Positions 1 to 7,212 of a stretch of 36,560 nucleotides of DNA are shown one piece after another. A program made the position numbers and the translations under genes. Position 1 is the first letter of the stretch; every line of letters starts with the position of its first letter. Under the pieces are notes generated by a model, which saw only the letters and a list, made by a program, of their open reading frames with translations, was not told the origin of the DNA and made no database searches. Location of the stretch: positions 1 through 36,560 of the IMG/VR virus record IMGVR_UViG_3300036827_000356. One strand, 5' to 3'. The DNA comes from a virus.

Positions 1-1074
1 GTGCCGGACAGGGACACGATTCATGACATGCAAGTTATGAATCAGCGGTTTATCCTCTTTCGACGGGCCGGGGTTTTCTACTGCGAAGACACGACCACCG
101 GCAAACAACTCAGCCTGCGAACCAAGGACGAAGGCGAGGCCGAGACCCTCCTCCACGCCAAAAACGAATCCTTCCGCCAGCCGATCCTCAACCTCCAGAT
201 CGCCCGCACCTACATGGCCGCGTCCGATCCGTTGGTGAGCAAACGCACCTGGCAATCGCCCATGGACGAAATGACCCGGACCAAGACAGGCTCCACACGA
301 ATTCGCCACGAGCGCGCAATGATGGACGAAGCGTTCGACACCATCCGCAACCTCCCGATCGTCGAAACCAACTCGACCCACTTCCTGGACGCACTCGCCG
401 CCGGCACCGTCGCCACCAACGTCTTCCTGCGCCGCATCCACAACTTCGCCCTCGACATGGGCTGGCTCCCGTGGCCCGTGCTGCCCAAGAAGCAGTGGCC
501 GAAAATCAGGTTCAAGGAAAAGCGCGCAGTCACCGCCAAAGAGCACCAGGCCATCGTCGCCGCTGAGAAGAACCCGGAGCGCCGCGCCTTCTACGAACTC
601 TGCTGGCACCTGGGGGGCGCTCAATCCGACGTGGCGAATCTGGTCGCCGAAGATATCGACTGGCAGACCAAGACCGTCAGCTTCTACCGCAAGAAGACCG
701 GCACCGCCTCAATCATCCGCTTCGGCGCCGAACTGGAAGCCGTTCTGCAAAACCTGCCCCGCTCGGGCGCCTTGTTCCCCAATCTCAAGCCGATGCGCGA
801 GGCACACCGCGCAACCGAGTTCCGCCGCGCCTGCAAGCGCCTCAAACTTTCAGGCATCACCCTTCATTCCTACCGTTACTCCTGGGCCGAGCGTGCTCGC
901 TCCTGCGGCTATCCAGAGCGCTTCGCGCAAGAAGCCCTCGGCCACCAGTCCAAAGCTGTCCACCGCGCGTACGCGCGCAAAGCCCAGGTCACAATCTCAA
1001 CCTTGGAAGAATACGAGAAACGGGCCGCGGCAACCACCATCCTGCCCTTCCCGAAAGTCGCCAGCGCCGCCTAA
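1..1074 (+). CDS. Tyrosine recombinase (phage-type integrase)
   Basis: Site-specific recombinase that would integrate and excise the element occupying the next 22 kb. The C-terminal catalytic domain is visible: HxxR at H289-S-Y-R292, LGH with H315, and the nucleophile candidate Y324 in HRAYAR, with a beta-hairpin lysine near K231. The first catalytic arginine, normally in a TGLRxxE box, is Q208 in GGAQSDVANL. The N-terminal 170 residues form the core-binding part. The first codon is a GTG at the window edge; ATGs at 28 and 37 are equally good, and the paralogue at 31848 begins at a position matching the region just after 37. The stop TAA overlaps the stop of the convergent 117-aa gene. The family call is firm; activity without Arg I is uncertain. 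Confidence 0.9.
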   Translation: MPDRDTIHDMQVMNQRFILFRRAGVFYCEDTTTGKQLSLRTKDEGEAETLLHAKNESFRQPILNLQIARTYMAASDPLVSKRTWQSPMDEMTRTKTGSTRIRHERAMMDEAFDTIRNLPIVETNSTHFLDALAAGTVATNVFLRRIHNFALDMGWLPWPVLPKKQWPKIRFKEKRAVTAKEHQAIVAAEKNPERRAFYELCWHLGGAQSDVANLVAEDIDWQTKTVSFYRKKTGTASIIRFGAELEAVLQNLPRSGALFPNLKPMREAHRATEFRRACKRLKLSGITLHSYRYSWAERARSCGYPERFAQEALGHQSKAVHRAYARKAQVTISTLEEYEKRAAATTILPFPKVASAA

Positions 1075-1424
1075 GAAGCTACCGCCACGCCAAGCAACGC
1101 CGCCCGGCCGTTCTGCCGCACCTCGGCAGGACGGCCTTTTCGTCGCTCATTCTGGCCTCGCCAATGATGGCTCACCGCGTTGGTGACCTTCACCAACCAC
1201 GTCCGATCCTTGGCGTGCTCCAAAACATCGGCCGTGCCGAAGAACTTGACCGCATTGGCCTGCGGGCTCCCCAACGGCTTCAGGAGCCGCGTCGAAACCA
1301 AAATCGGAATGTCATGCGCCTGACAATTCAGCACCCAGGCGGCCTGCTCTGCTGTAAGGCGTGCCGGCAAATGCCCGAGCAACGCCAAAAACCGTTGTTG
1401 GTCCTCGCTCATATCAAAATCCAA
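1071..1424 (-). CDS. Small HTH-like protein of unknown function
   Basis: A 117-aa soluble protein, convergent with the integrase and directly downstream of the membrane lipoprotein gene: its ATG at 1424 abuts that gene's stop. Residues 18-60 (LTAEQAAWVLNCQAHDIPILV... to FFGTADVLE) have the rhythm of an excisionase or MerR-like winged helix: helix, turn, recognition helix, then a short strand with a dipeptide before a final helix. Short proteins of this look are common in Verrucomicrobiota, as far as I remember. Its place next to the integrase would suit a recombination directionality factor or regulator, which is inference only. The C-terminus is basic (NERRKGRPAE). Confidence 0.65.
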   Translation of the reverse strand: MDFDMSEDQQRFLALLGHLPARLTAEQAAWVLNCQAHDIPILVSTRLLKPLGSPQANAVKFFGTADVLEHAKDRTWLVKVTNAVSHHWRGQNERRKGRPAEVRQNGRAALLGVAVAS

Positions 1425-2108
1425 CTAGCCTCCGACCTCAATCGACCTGGTCGCATCGTTCTTGCTCGATTCCACTGCTCCTCGTAACTGCCCATGCCGA
1501 TGCGCCAGGAACCAGCCGCCCACTGCCAGCCCGACCGCGCCCAGAATCAACAACTCATTCCCGACAATCAGCGACGGCAGCACCATCAGCGCAACACCGC
1601 CTAACACCATGGCAGCGCCGGTCGTTACACTCCCGATGATCAGCTTCAGCGGCGGATAAAACAGCGAAGCCAGGCCAAACAGAAACAATCCCAGCCCGAC
1701 CCAAACAACCCCTTTCAAACTCGCCAACTTGGCGCCCACCTCCCGCGCCGTGTCCTTTTGTGCGGCACCCAATTCCGTCCTTGCTCGCGTCTCCTCGCGC
1801 TCCTGAACCGGCATCGGCGCGCTCACCACAACGGCCTGGACATTCGTGACGGGCGCTCCACCAGCCTCGCCCATCCGCACACGCGCCTCCTCAATTCGTG
1901 ACCCCGCCGGCAAAGTGTAACTCCGGACCCTCACTGTCTCCTGGTCCTGCTTCGTCACCTGCGCCGGATTCTCGCCCTGAACAATGGTTTGTTCTACGCC
2001 GCCGGTCGGCCGCGGCGAAGTTACCGCCCGTCCGCCCCTAAGCGGTCGCATCGCGCAACCATTCACCACCAAGCACAACAAACCCACGCACAAAAACACT
2101 CGCCTCAT
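1425..2108 (-). CDS. Membrane lipoprotein with three hydrophobic segments
   Basis: A 227-aa protein starting with a lipoprotein signal: residues 1-18 are hydrophobic and end in a lipobox-like LVVNGC. A proline- and arginine-rich linker and a charged helical region (about 110-130) follow, then three hydrophobic segments at about 132-150, 155-178 and 183-202 separated by short turns. The start overlaps the end of the upstream 103-aa gene by ATGA, so the two are probably translationally coupled. In the element order it follows the head-tail connector, where tail or lysis genes are expected. A holin or envelope-spanning lysis role is possible but not shown by any motif I recognise. Confidence 0.6.
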   Translation of the reverse strand: MRRVFLCVGLLCLVVNGCAMRPLRGGRAVTSPRPTGGVEQTIVQGENPAQVTKQDQETVRVRSYTLPAGSRIEEARVRMGEAGGAPVTNVQAVVVSAPMPVQEREETRARTELGAAQKDTAREVGAKLASLKGVVWVGLGLFLFGLASLFYPPLKLIIGSVTTGAAMVLGGVALMVLPSLIVGNELLILGAVGLAVGGWFLAHRHGQLRGAVESSKNDATRSIEVGG

Positions 2109-2416
2109 TTCGCACCTCCACCCTGCGACCGCACTCCGGTGTGTTCATCGAGCACAATGCTCATTCTATCCACCGTCCGCCCCAGCACCGCTTGATTGTC
2201 GACCAACGTTGCCAGGCTCTTCTTCACGTCCCGCCGCTCCTCGGCGGCAAAGGTCTCGCGCAGCTCCACGGCCGTCAGCCGCTTGTCCATGTTGGTCCAC
2301 ATTGCCACCAGGGCGACGACGAATGACCCCAGCTGAAGCAAATTGCCGAGCGTGATTTCCCGATTGAACCGAAACAAACGGCCGTTCCCATTCCCGCTTT
2401 CAGTTTCCTCTTTCAT
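2105..2416 (-). CDS. Small membrane protein with coiled coil, phage lysis-region type
   Basis: A 103-aa protein with an N-terminal cytoplasmic stretch, one transmembrane helix (GNLLQLGSFVVALVAMW) and a C-terminal helical region with regular hydrophobic spacing (KRLTAVELRETFAAEERRDV). This shape is typical of small phage proteins encoded near holin and endolysin genes. I chose the ATG at 2416 because AAAGGCG lies just upstream; a GTG at 2455 would add 13 residues and overlap the connector gene. The stop overlaps the next start (ATGA at 2108-2105). No enzyme or structural family can be named. Confidence 0.55.
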   Translation of the reverse strand: MKEETESGNGNGRLFRFNREITLGNLLQLGSFVVALVAMWTNMDKRLTAVELRETFAAEERRDVKKSLATLVDNQAVLGRTVDRMSIVLDEHTGVRSQGGGAK

Positions 2417-2442
2417 ACTTCGCCTTTGTTTGCCCTTGGTTT

Positions 2443-3039
2443 CTAAACCACCCACCTCTGGTACCGCCTAATAACGGCGCTCACCTCCGGCAACAGCGGA
2501 AGCTGGCTCAAAGACAAGTAAGTGCCGCCGCTGGGCCACTCGCGCAGGAGGCCCACCTTATCGCGCTGCTGATACCAGCCGGCGACCTCTTCCACCGCCG
2601 CCCATTCCAAGTCCGCGGGCAACGCCGTCTGCCCAGGTGCCAGCACCGTTCCCGGCAACACATAACCGCCCGTATAAGTAACCTTCGCCACAGAAGGCAC
2701 CGACGCCGGCGGATGCGGCACCAACGGCACCGTCAGCGAGATGACGCAACCGCCCCGCACGTTGTAATCCACCGCGGCCTGCTCAATCCATCCTGCCCTC
2801 ACCGTGCTCCTCAGCTCAAACCGAGTAACACTCTCGATCGGGTAACAAACCGCAGGGATTTCGATTTCATCGGCGCAGAACTCCTGCGTGACGTCGACCG
2901 TGCGCGCCAGCGCCCGATTGCACTCGCGGTCAAACCTGGCGCTGATGGCCACAATCGCGCGCGTGAGCGCCTCGTCATAAGTAACGTCAGCCAGGGCGAG
3001 ACCAAGCCGGTTTTTAACCGTGACCAGTTGAGTTAACAT
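2443..3039 (-). CDS. Phage head-tail connector (gp6-like)
   Basis: About 198 aa. The sequence has the features of gp6-like connector proteins of HK97-type phages: an N-terminal helical part (TVKNRLGLALADVTYDEALTRAIVAIS), a central beta segment with a YPIESVTRFEL strand, the VTYTGGYVLPG hairpin, and a final helix built on LPADLEWAAVEEVAGWYQQRD. Such proteins form a ring under the portal where the tail joins the head. It follows the capsid gene in the usual order. The ATG at 3039 is preferred over a GTG three codons upstream because a GGTGGTGG stretch precedes it. No tail gene follows it, which is notable for a connector. Confidence 0.75.
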   Translation of the reverse strand: MLTQLVTVKNRLGLALADVTYDEALTRAIVAISARFDRECNRALARTVDVTQEFCADEIEIPAVCYPIESVTRFELRSTVRAGWIEQAAVDYNVRGGCVISLTVPLVPHPPASVPSVAKVTYTGGYVLPGTVLAPGQTALPADLEWAAVEEVAGWYQQRDKVGLLREWPSGGTYLSLSQLPLLPEVSAVIRRYQRWVV

Positions 3040-3115
3040 AACCACCACCAGCCGAAACTGAGGCGTCCGAACAGAACCTCGCGGGCCCGTCCTGCCGCCT
3101 CAGCCCGGCATTAGC

Positions 3116-4339
3116 CTATTCCTCCGCCGTCAACAGTGCCGCCGTCGCATCCGGCGCCGCATAATCGAAGTCAATTTCTTCGATGAACCGCACCGCGAGC
3201 TGGTCGTTGGCGAACCACACATGCTCCGAAGTGTCGATGCGCGGCGTCCCATGCTCGCCCATCCACCAGAACGACATCGCGCCGAACACCGCCAACGGCT
3301 CGTCCACCGCGGCGGCCGTGCCGTAAGGCGTCAGCACGTCGGTCCAGACAATCGGATACCCATCCAGGATGGCCGAGCCATCCGGCAGCCGCTGATAAAC
3401 ATTCGGCTCCGCGGCCGTGCGAAACGCCGGCAGCCGCGTCTCCCACGTGCTGTCCAGGTAATACGCCGAAATACGGCCGTTAAGCGCCGCCTTGTTGACC
3501 GCAGTCCGGAGCGCCCGGAAATCGTCCAGCGTCGCATCGCTGGGTTTGGTCTTGCCGGCACCCAGGACATGCGTGCAGTCGTTGTCGCGCGCGATTTTGA
3601 CGACCCCTTTGACAGTCTCATAAGTGACGGCCGAGCCGTCCGCCAGAAAGCCCCACGTGTCCTCGACGCGCGCGAACTCAACGGCGCCGTAGCGGGCCAG
3701 GAACTGGCCCATTGCAACGATGCTCTGCTCGTCGATTTCGCGCGGCAGCCGGACGATGCCGCCAATCTTGTGCGACTCGAGCGAAGCGAAGCTGATGGTG
3801 GGCGACTTCTCCGGGAACGCAGCCGACATCGCAATCGAGCCGAAGGCGGGCCGCGTCCCCATGCGGGCCGGCCGGGCCGTGCCCATCCCGATCGGATAAG
3901 GCGCCATGCACCGGCGAACCACGCCGAACTCCGAGATGAGCTCGCGAATCTCACCCCCGAATTGCACCGGCAGGTTGATATCCACGGTCGTCAGAGCCGT
4001 CCGCGTCGACAGGTTCAAAGTGTCGCGAGCGAACGTGATCAGCGCGTCGCGCTGCGCGGGCACAGAGCACAGCGCATCCAGCTTGTCACTGCGCTCGCAA
4101 TGAACAATGAACACGCTCGCCATATGCCGAGCACAACCCTCGCTCACCTGGCCCACCCGCCGCGGGGCCAGCACCGTCTGCCGGGACGCCAACTGCCGGC
4201 GCACATCCTTTAAATCCGTCGCCAGCCTGTCACTGCCCTCACGCAACGCCTTCACCTCGGCCGGCAACGCGCTCACGCCGGACCATCCGGTCTTGATTTC
4301 ACTCAGGAGACCCTGAATCTCTGCAGTTTGTTCGGTCAT
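3116..4339 (-). CDS. Major capsid protein, HK97 fold
   Basis: A 407-aa coat protein. Residues 1-55 are helical with coiled-coil spacing (LLSEIKTGWSG to DLKDVRRQLASRQ), matching the short N-terminal delta or scaffold part that the prohead protease removes in HK97-type heads. The rest reads as an HK97-fold capsid: ELISEFGVVRRCM near the N-arm, then IVRLPREIDEQSIVAMGQFLARYGAVEFARVEDTW (spine helix region) and a C-terminal P-domain ending AVRFIEEIDFDYAAPDA. A good ribosome site (AGAAGGGAT) precedes the ATG. It lies directly downstream of the protease, separated by a stem-loop at 4361-4383. Confidence 0.88.
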   Translation of the reverse strand: MTEQTAEIQGLLSEIKTGWSGVSALPAEVKALREGSDRLATDLKDVRRQLASRQTVLAPRRVGQVSEGCARHMASVFIVHCERSDKLDALCSVPAQRDALITFARDTLNLSTRTALTTVDINLPVQFGGEIRELISEFGVVRRCMAPYPIGMGTARPARMGTRPAFGSIAMSAAFPEKSPTISFASLESHKIGGIVRLPREIDEQSIVAMGQFLARYGAVEFARVEDTWGFLADGSAVTYETVKGVVKIARDNDCTHVLGAGKTKPSDATLDDFRALRTAVNKAALNGRISAYYLDSTWETRLPAFRTAAEPNVYQRLPDGSAILDGYPIVWTDVLTPYGTAAAVDEPLAVFGAMSFWWMGEHGTPRIDTSEHVWFANDQLAVRFIEEIDFDYAAPDATAALLTAEE

Positions 4340-4360
4340 TTACTTATCCCTTCTGATTGC

Positions 4361-4383
4361 GACCGGCTGCACGCGAGCCGGTC
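4361..4383 (-). promoter_or_regulatory. Stem-loop between prohead protease and capsid genes
   Basis: Perfect 8-bp arms GACCGGCT and AGCCGGTC enclose a 7-nt loop. On the transcribed strand it falls after the protease stop and about 20 nt before the capsid start. There is no T run, so an intrinsic terminator is unlikely. An mRNA processing or stability element favouring high capsid expression is possible. Confidence 0.4.
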
Positions 4384-4396
4384 TCACTTGTTTGCG

Positions 4397-5125
4397 CTAT
4401 GCCCTTTGCATAACGCGCCGAAACTCGCGTGCTAAATCGAGCCATCCATCAGCTTGGTGCTCCGGCACCGTCCCGACCAAAGCCCGAAGCACCTCGAACA
4501 TCTCTTGCACATCGGACCTGGAAACCGCTCCCGACTTGAGCCCCAGCGCCAAAGCATCCGGGTTAGCCGGAATCGCCACCGCCGAAACCTCCAGCAACTC
4601 CTGCTCGAGATACCGCCTCCGCGGCGTCCCACTTGCCGCGCCGGAGCCGCCAGGCGGAGGCGGGTCCTCCCACCGCAGCGGAATGAACCCCACCGACACC
4701 GCATTCAGAAATCCGCCCTTATAAAGCCCGTAAGCAATCCGCGCCACCGGGCTGACCTCGGTGGCAAATTGGATCCTCTGGCAAAGCGCCTGGCGGTCGC
4801 CAACCGCGCGCACTTCAGTCACGAGCGCCTTGCCCAACGTGAAAACGATGTCCCCGTAATTGTGCGCATTTTGGAAAACCGGGTTTCTGCGGTACGAATC
4901 CAGCCGCCAACCCGCCGGCTCGATAATCTCGTGATACCGGTCGAGCGTCGCCGTGCTCGCAATAAAATCCAGCACAGAGCCCGATGCACCAGGTGCCGGT
5001 GTAGAGACCCCCGCTTCGCGCGCTTCAACCTGCATCAGCGCGCGAACGCCCGCCCGCCCATCATGAAGAGTGGTTAAGAGCGGAGCCGCACTTACTACAG
5101 TTGAAGGAATGGTGCCGTCTTGCAT
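4397..5125 (-). CDS. Prohead protease, HK97 family (peptidase U35)
   Basis: A 242-aa maturation protease that cleaves the capsid N-arm. The family core is clear: VLDFIASTATLDRYHEIIEPAGWRLDSYRRNP, the catalytic histidine in QNAHNYGD (H88), and the catalytic serine in LNAVSVGFIP (S144), with LEVSAVAIPANPDAL closing the domain. Between residues about 152 and 165 a Pro/Gly stretch ending GGSGAASG interrupts the fold; it is encoded by the repeat at 4632-4655, also found in the DUF4055 gene. Its ATG at 5125 lies 11 bp from the divergent HEAT-like gene. Family and role are firm. Confidence 0.88.
   Translation of the reverse strand: MQDGTIPSTVVSAAPLLTTLHDGRAGVRALMQVEAREAGVSTPAPGASGSVLDFIASTATLDRYHEIIEPAGWRLDSYRRNPVFQNAHNYGDIVFTLGKALVTEVRAVGDRQALCQRIQFATEVSPVARIAYGLYKGGFLNAVSVGFIPLRWEDPPPPGGSGAASGTPRRRYLEQELLEVSAVAIPANPDALALGLKSGAVSRSDVQEMFEVLRALVGTVPEHQADGWLDLAREFRRVMQRA
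4632..4655 (+). repeat. Short dispersed repeat inside protease gene (copy 1 of GSGAASG repeat)
   Basis: The first 17 bases, CTTGCCGCGCCGGAGCC, are identical to 7970-7986 in the DUF4055 gene. Both copies sit in frame and encode GSGAASG on the - strand. The rest of each protein is unrelated, so a shared insertion is the simplest reading. A looser version occurs near 21750-21800. Confidence 0.6.
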
Positions 5126-5136
5126 AGAATGCTTTA
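5101..5136 (+). promoter_or_regulatory. Predicted promoter giving a leaderless HEAT-like mRNA
   Basis: TTGAAG (5101-5106) and TAGAAT (5125-5130) are separated by 18 nt. The -10 ends 6 nt before the GTG start at 5137, so the expected transcription start coincides with the start codon. No ribosome site is visible. The promoter lies within the 5' end of the divergent protease gene. Confidence 0.45.
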
Positions 5137-5838
5137 GTGAAACGCCGCCAGGTCATCATGGTCGCAGCCGCAGCGATCATCCTGAGCGTGCTCTGGTTCA
5201 CCTGCACCACCCACCGTGAGCCCCGTTACAACGGAAGATCGTTGTCCCAGTGGCTGGATCTTTGCGCTGGGAGGTCGGAAGCGTCCCAAGAGGCTGCCGA
5301 TGCAGTCCGCCACATCGGAACGAACGCCGTGCCTTTCCTCGTTACCTGGACTCAACAAACCCAAGGTTTGACACCTTGGAAGCAGCGCTTCTTGGTAAAG
5401 GTCTTGAGTTGGAAATCTGGGGCGCCGGGCAAGGAATTGCTGCTGAAATTGATCACCGCCCGACAGCCTCAGGAATGGCGTGCCGCCTGTGGCTTTGCAA
5501 TTTTGGGCGAGACTGCTCGAGCTGCCGCTCCGGACTTGGCGCGCGTCGCGACTCATGGAGACGCCGCTAGTGCAGATCTCGCAATCAACGCCCTCACGCT
5601 CCTTGGGAGAGACGGTCTCGAGTCCCTGTTCTCGGTCATCACAAACACCGCTGCCCCACAACGAACCAGAATCGTAGGGATGGATTCGCTCAGGCATGTC
5701 GTTCCAAGTGCCCGGGCAGCCTTCGTTCCCGAGCTTACCAAACTGCTGAGCGACCAGGACGCTTTTGTCCGAAGCCAAGCGACAAACGCCATTAATGCTA
5801 TCGCACCTGAAGTGCTGCAACAAAGCTCGTTTCCGTGA
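5137..5838 (+). CDS. Membrane-anchored HEAT-like repeat protein
   Basis: A 233-aa protein with an N-terminal hydrophobic anchor (VIMVAAAAIILSVLWFTC, with a cysteine that could be lipidated) followed by YNGRSLSQWLDL and helical repeat units: ASQEAADAVRHIGTNAVPFLVTW, CGFAILGETARAAAPDLARV, LAINALTLLGRDGLESLFSVI, HVVPSARAAFVPELTKLLSDQD. These are HEAT/armadillo-like scaffolding repeats. It runs against the head-gene operon, with its own promoter. A paralogue with the same motifs lies at 14816. It has no phage function I know of, and is best read as host-type cargo or a moron gene. Confidence 0.75.
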   Translation: MKRRQVIMVAAAAIILSVLWFTCTTHREPRYNGRSLSQWLDLCAGRSEASQEAADAVRHIGTNAVPFLVTWTQQTQGLTPWKQRFLVKVLSWKSGAPGKELLLKLITARQPQEWRAACGFAILGETARAAAPDLARVATHGDAASADLAINALTLLGRDGLESLFSVITNTAAPQRTRIVGMDSLRHVVPSARAAFVPELTKLLSDQDAFVRSQATNAINAIAPEVLQQSSFP

Positions 5839-5861
5839 CCATTGGTAGCTCGTAAGCATAG

Positions 5862-7148
5862 TCACACAATTATTCCTGGCCTCCGACTTCGGGTTTCGGA
5901 TTTCGGTCTTCGGGTTTCGGATTTACGGCGTCTGCCGCCTGCATCGCACCCGGCACATACCCCTTGTCCCCCCAAGGCAACTGCTTTAAACCCAAGGTCA
6001 AAAGCCCGGTTCAATTCATTGAACGGAATCCCCATGTCAAAACCAGTCCGCGCCGCAGCCAGCCGGTCGCGCCTGGCCGCCGCCATGACTGGATGGTCCT
6101 CCGGGTCAAACCAACCGTCCGCCTTCGGGTCAATGGCCTTGACGGTCACATCGTCCTCCGCCTCCAGCCGCCGGCACAAAGGCACCACCCGGTTCTCAAT
6201 GAAGTTGAGCCGCGCGCCCGACATCACGTCATACTTCGCCGCGTTCGTGGTCGTGATGATTTCCTCCGGCACTCCGAACGCCGCGCAAATCTCCGTGCAG
6301 GAAAACTTCCGATTCGCCAAAAACTGCAAGTCACTGCTCGCAAGCTTCGGCGTCACCACCTCCGCCCCGCCCCAAAGCAGCACCGGCCGGTCCGCCGTGC
6401 CGGCGTGCCGCTTGCGCTCGCGCAAGGCAGCCAGGATTTGCTCCCGCTGCTCCGGGTCAAGCTGCTCGCTCGTTCGCAGAATCGTGCCGGCATCGCCGTT
6501 ATTCTCCATGATGCCCTTCATGAAGAGCGAAGCCGCGTAATCAGTTCCGGCGGCAGTCGCAGCGACCGCCAGCGGCGCCATGCCGCGCCAAAAGTCGAAC
6601 GGATTGGGCAACCTCTCATGCCACACCTCCTCCGGCAGGAATACCTGGCTGGACAGCGGACTGTTCCGGGCATAATCGATATACCGCCAGCCCATCAGTC
6701 GATTGTCCTCGACGATATGCTGGAACCGCGCCGGATCTAGGATGAGCACCGCCTTCAGTGCCGGTCGGCCGGACACTGAATCAAAAATCGGCACTCGGAA
6801 ACATTCCCCTCGCAGCATCAGCCAGATGACCCGCAGCTCCCAATACTGAAACCGGTTCATATACGGATGCGGCCGATTGTAAAAGTCCACCAGCGGCCCG
6901 GTCGTGATGAGTTTCTCACCCTCAGAACTCGTGGTGGAGAACCGGAAAGGAATATTCGAAACCTGCTCCGCCAGCGCATTGATGGCGCGATACACCCACA
7001 CCACCTGCTGATAAGCATTCGACAGCACCGTCCCATTCGCTACGTCGTCCGGCCAGACGGCCGCCGACAGCGGATACTGCGTCGCGTCCTTCACCTCCGC
7101 ACGCGGAGCCCCTCGGTGAATCGAAATGTTGAACCCAAAGATTTTCAT
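5862..7148 (-). CDS. Phage portal protein, HK97 family
   Basis: A 428-aa portal that would form the DNA-entry ring of the head. Family features: VYRAINALAEQVSNIPFRF near the N-terminus, PHPYMNRFQYWELRVIWLMLRGECFR, VLILDPARFQHIVE, the WRGMAPLAVAATAAGTDYAASLFMKGIMENNGDAG region (clip and stem), and IPEEIITTTNAAKY-type motif near the end. The last 35 residues are low complexity (SETRRPKSETRSRRP), encoded by a degenerate direct repeat of TTCGGGTTTCGGATT at about 5888-5923, so the C-terminus is probably extended by repeat DNA. Fragments of a second portal of the same type lie at 35488. Confidence 0.88.
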   Translation of the reverse strand: MKIFGFNISIHRGAPRAEVKDATQYPLSAAVWPDDVANGTVLSNAYQQVVWVYRAINALAEQVSNIPFRFSTTSSEGEKLITTGPLVDFYNRPHPYMNRFQYWELRVIWLMLRGECFRVPIFDSVSGRPALKAVLILDPARFQHIVEDNRLMGWRYIDYARNSPLSSQVFLPEEVWHERLPNPFDFWRGMAPLAVAATAAGTDYAASLFMKGIMENNGDAGTILRTSEQLDPEQREQILAALRERKRHAGTADRPVLLWGGAEVVTPKLASSDLQFLANRKFSCTEICAAFGVPEEIITTTNAAKYDVMSGARLNFIENRVVPLCRRLEAEDDVTVKAIDPKADGWFDPEDHPVMAAARRDRLAAARTGFDMGIPFNELNRAFDLGFKAVALGGQGVCAGCDAGGRRRKSETRRPKSETRSRRPGIIV

Positions 7149-7212
7149 AGCTTAACCGGAGCGCCGGCCTCCGCCCGGCTTTGGTCGTACCTTCCTGCTT
7201 CCGTGTAACCTC

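Noticed and set aside
3221-4213. A 330-aa + strand open frame across the capsid gene
   Set aside because: It is Arg/Pro/His-rich with no domain, fully opposite the capsid coding sequence: a GC-rich shadow.
5964-6740. A 258-aa + strand open frame across the portal gene
   Set aside because: Shadow of the portal; composition is Arg/Pro-rich and no start signal is present.
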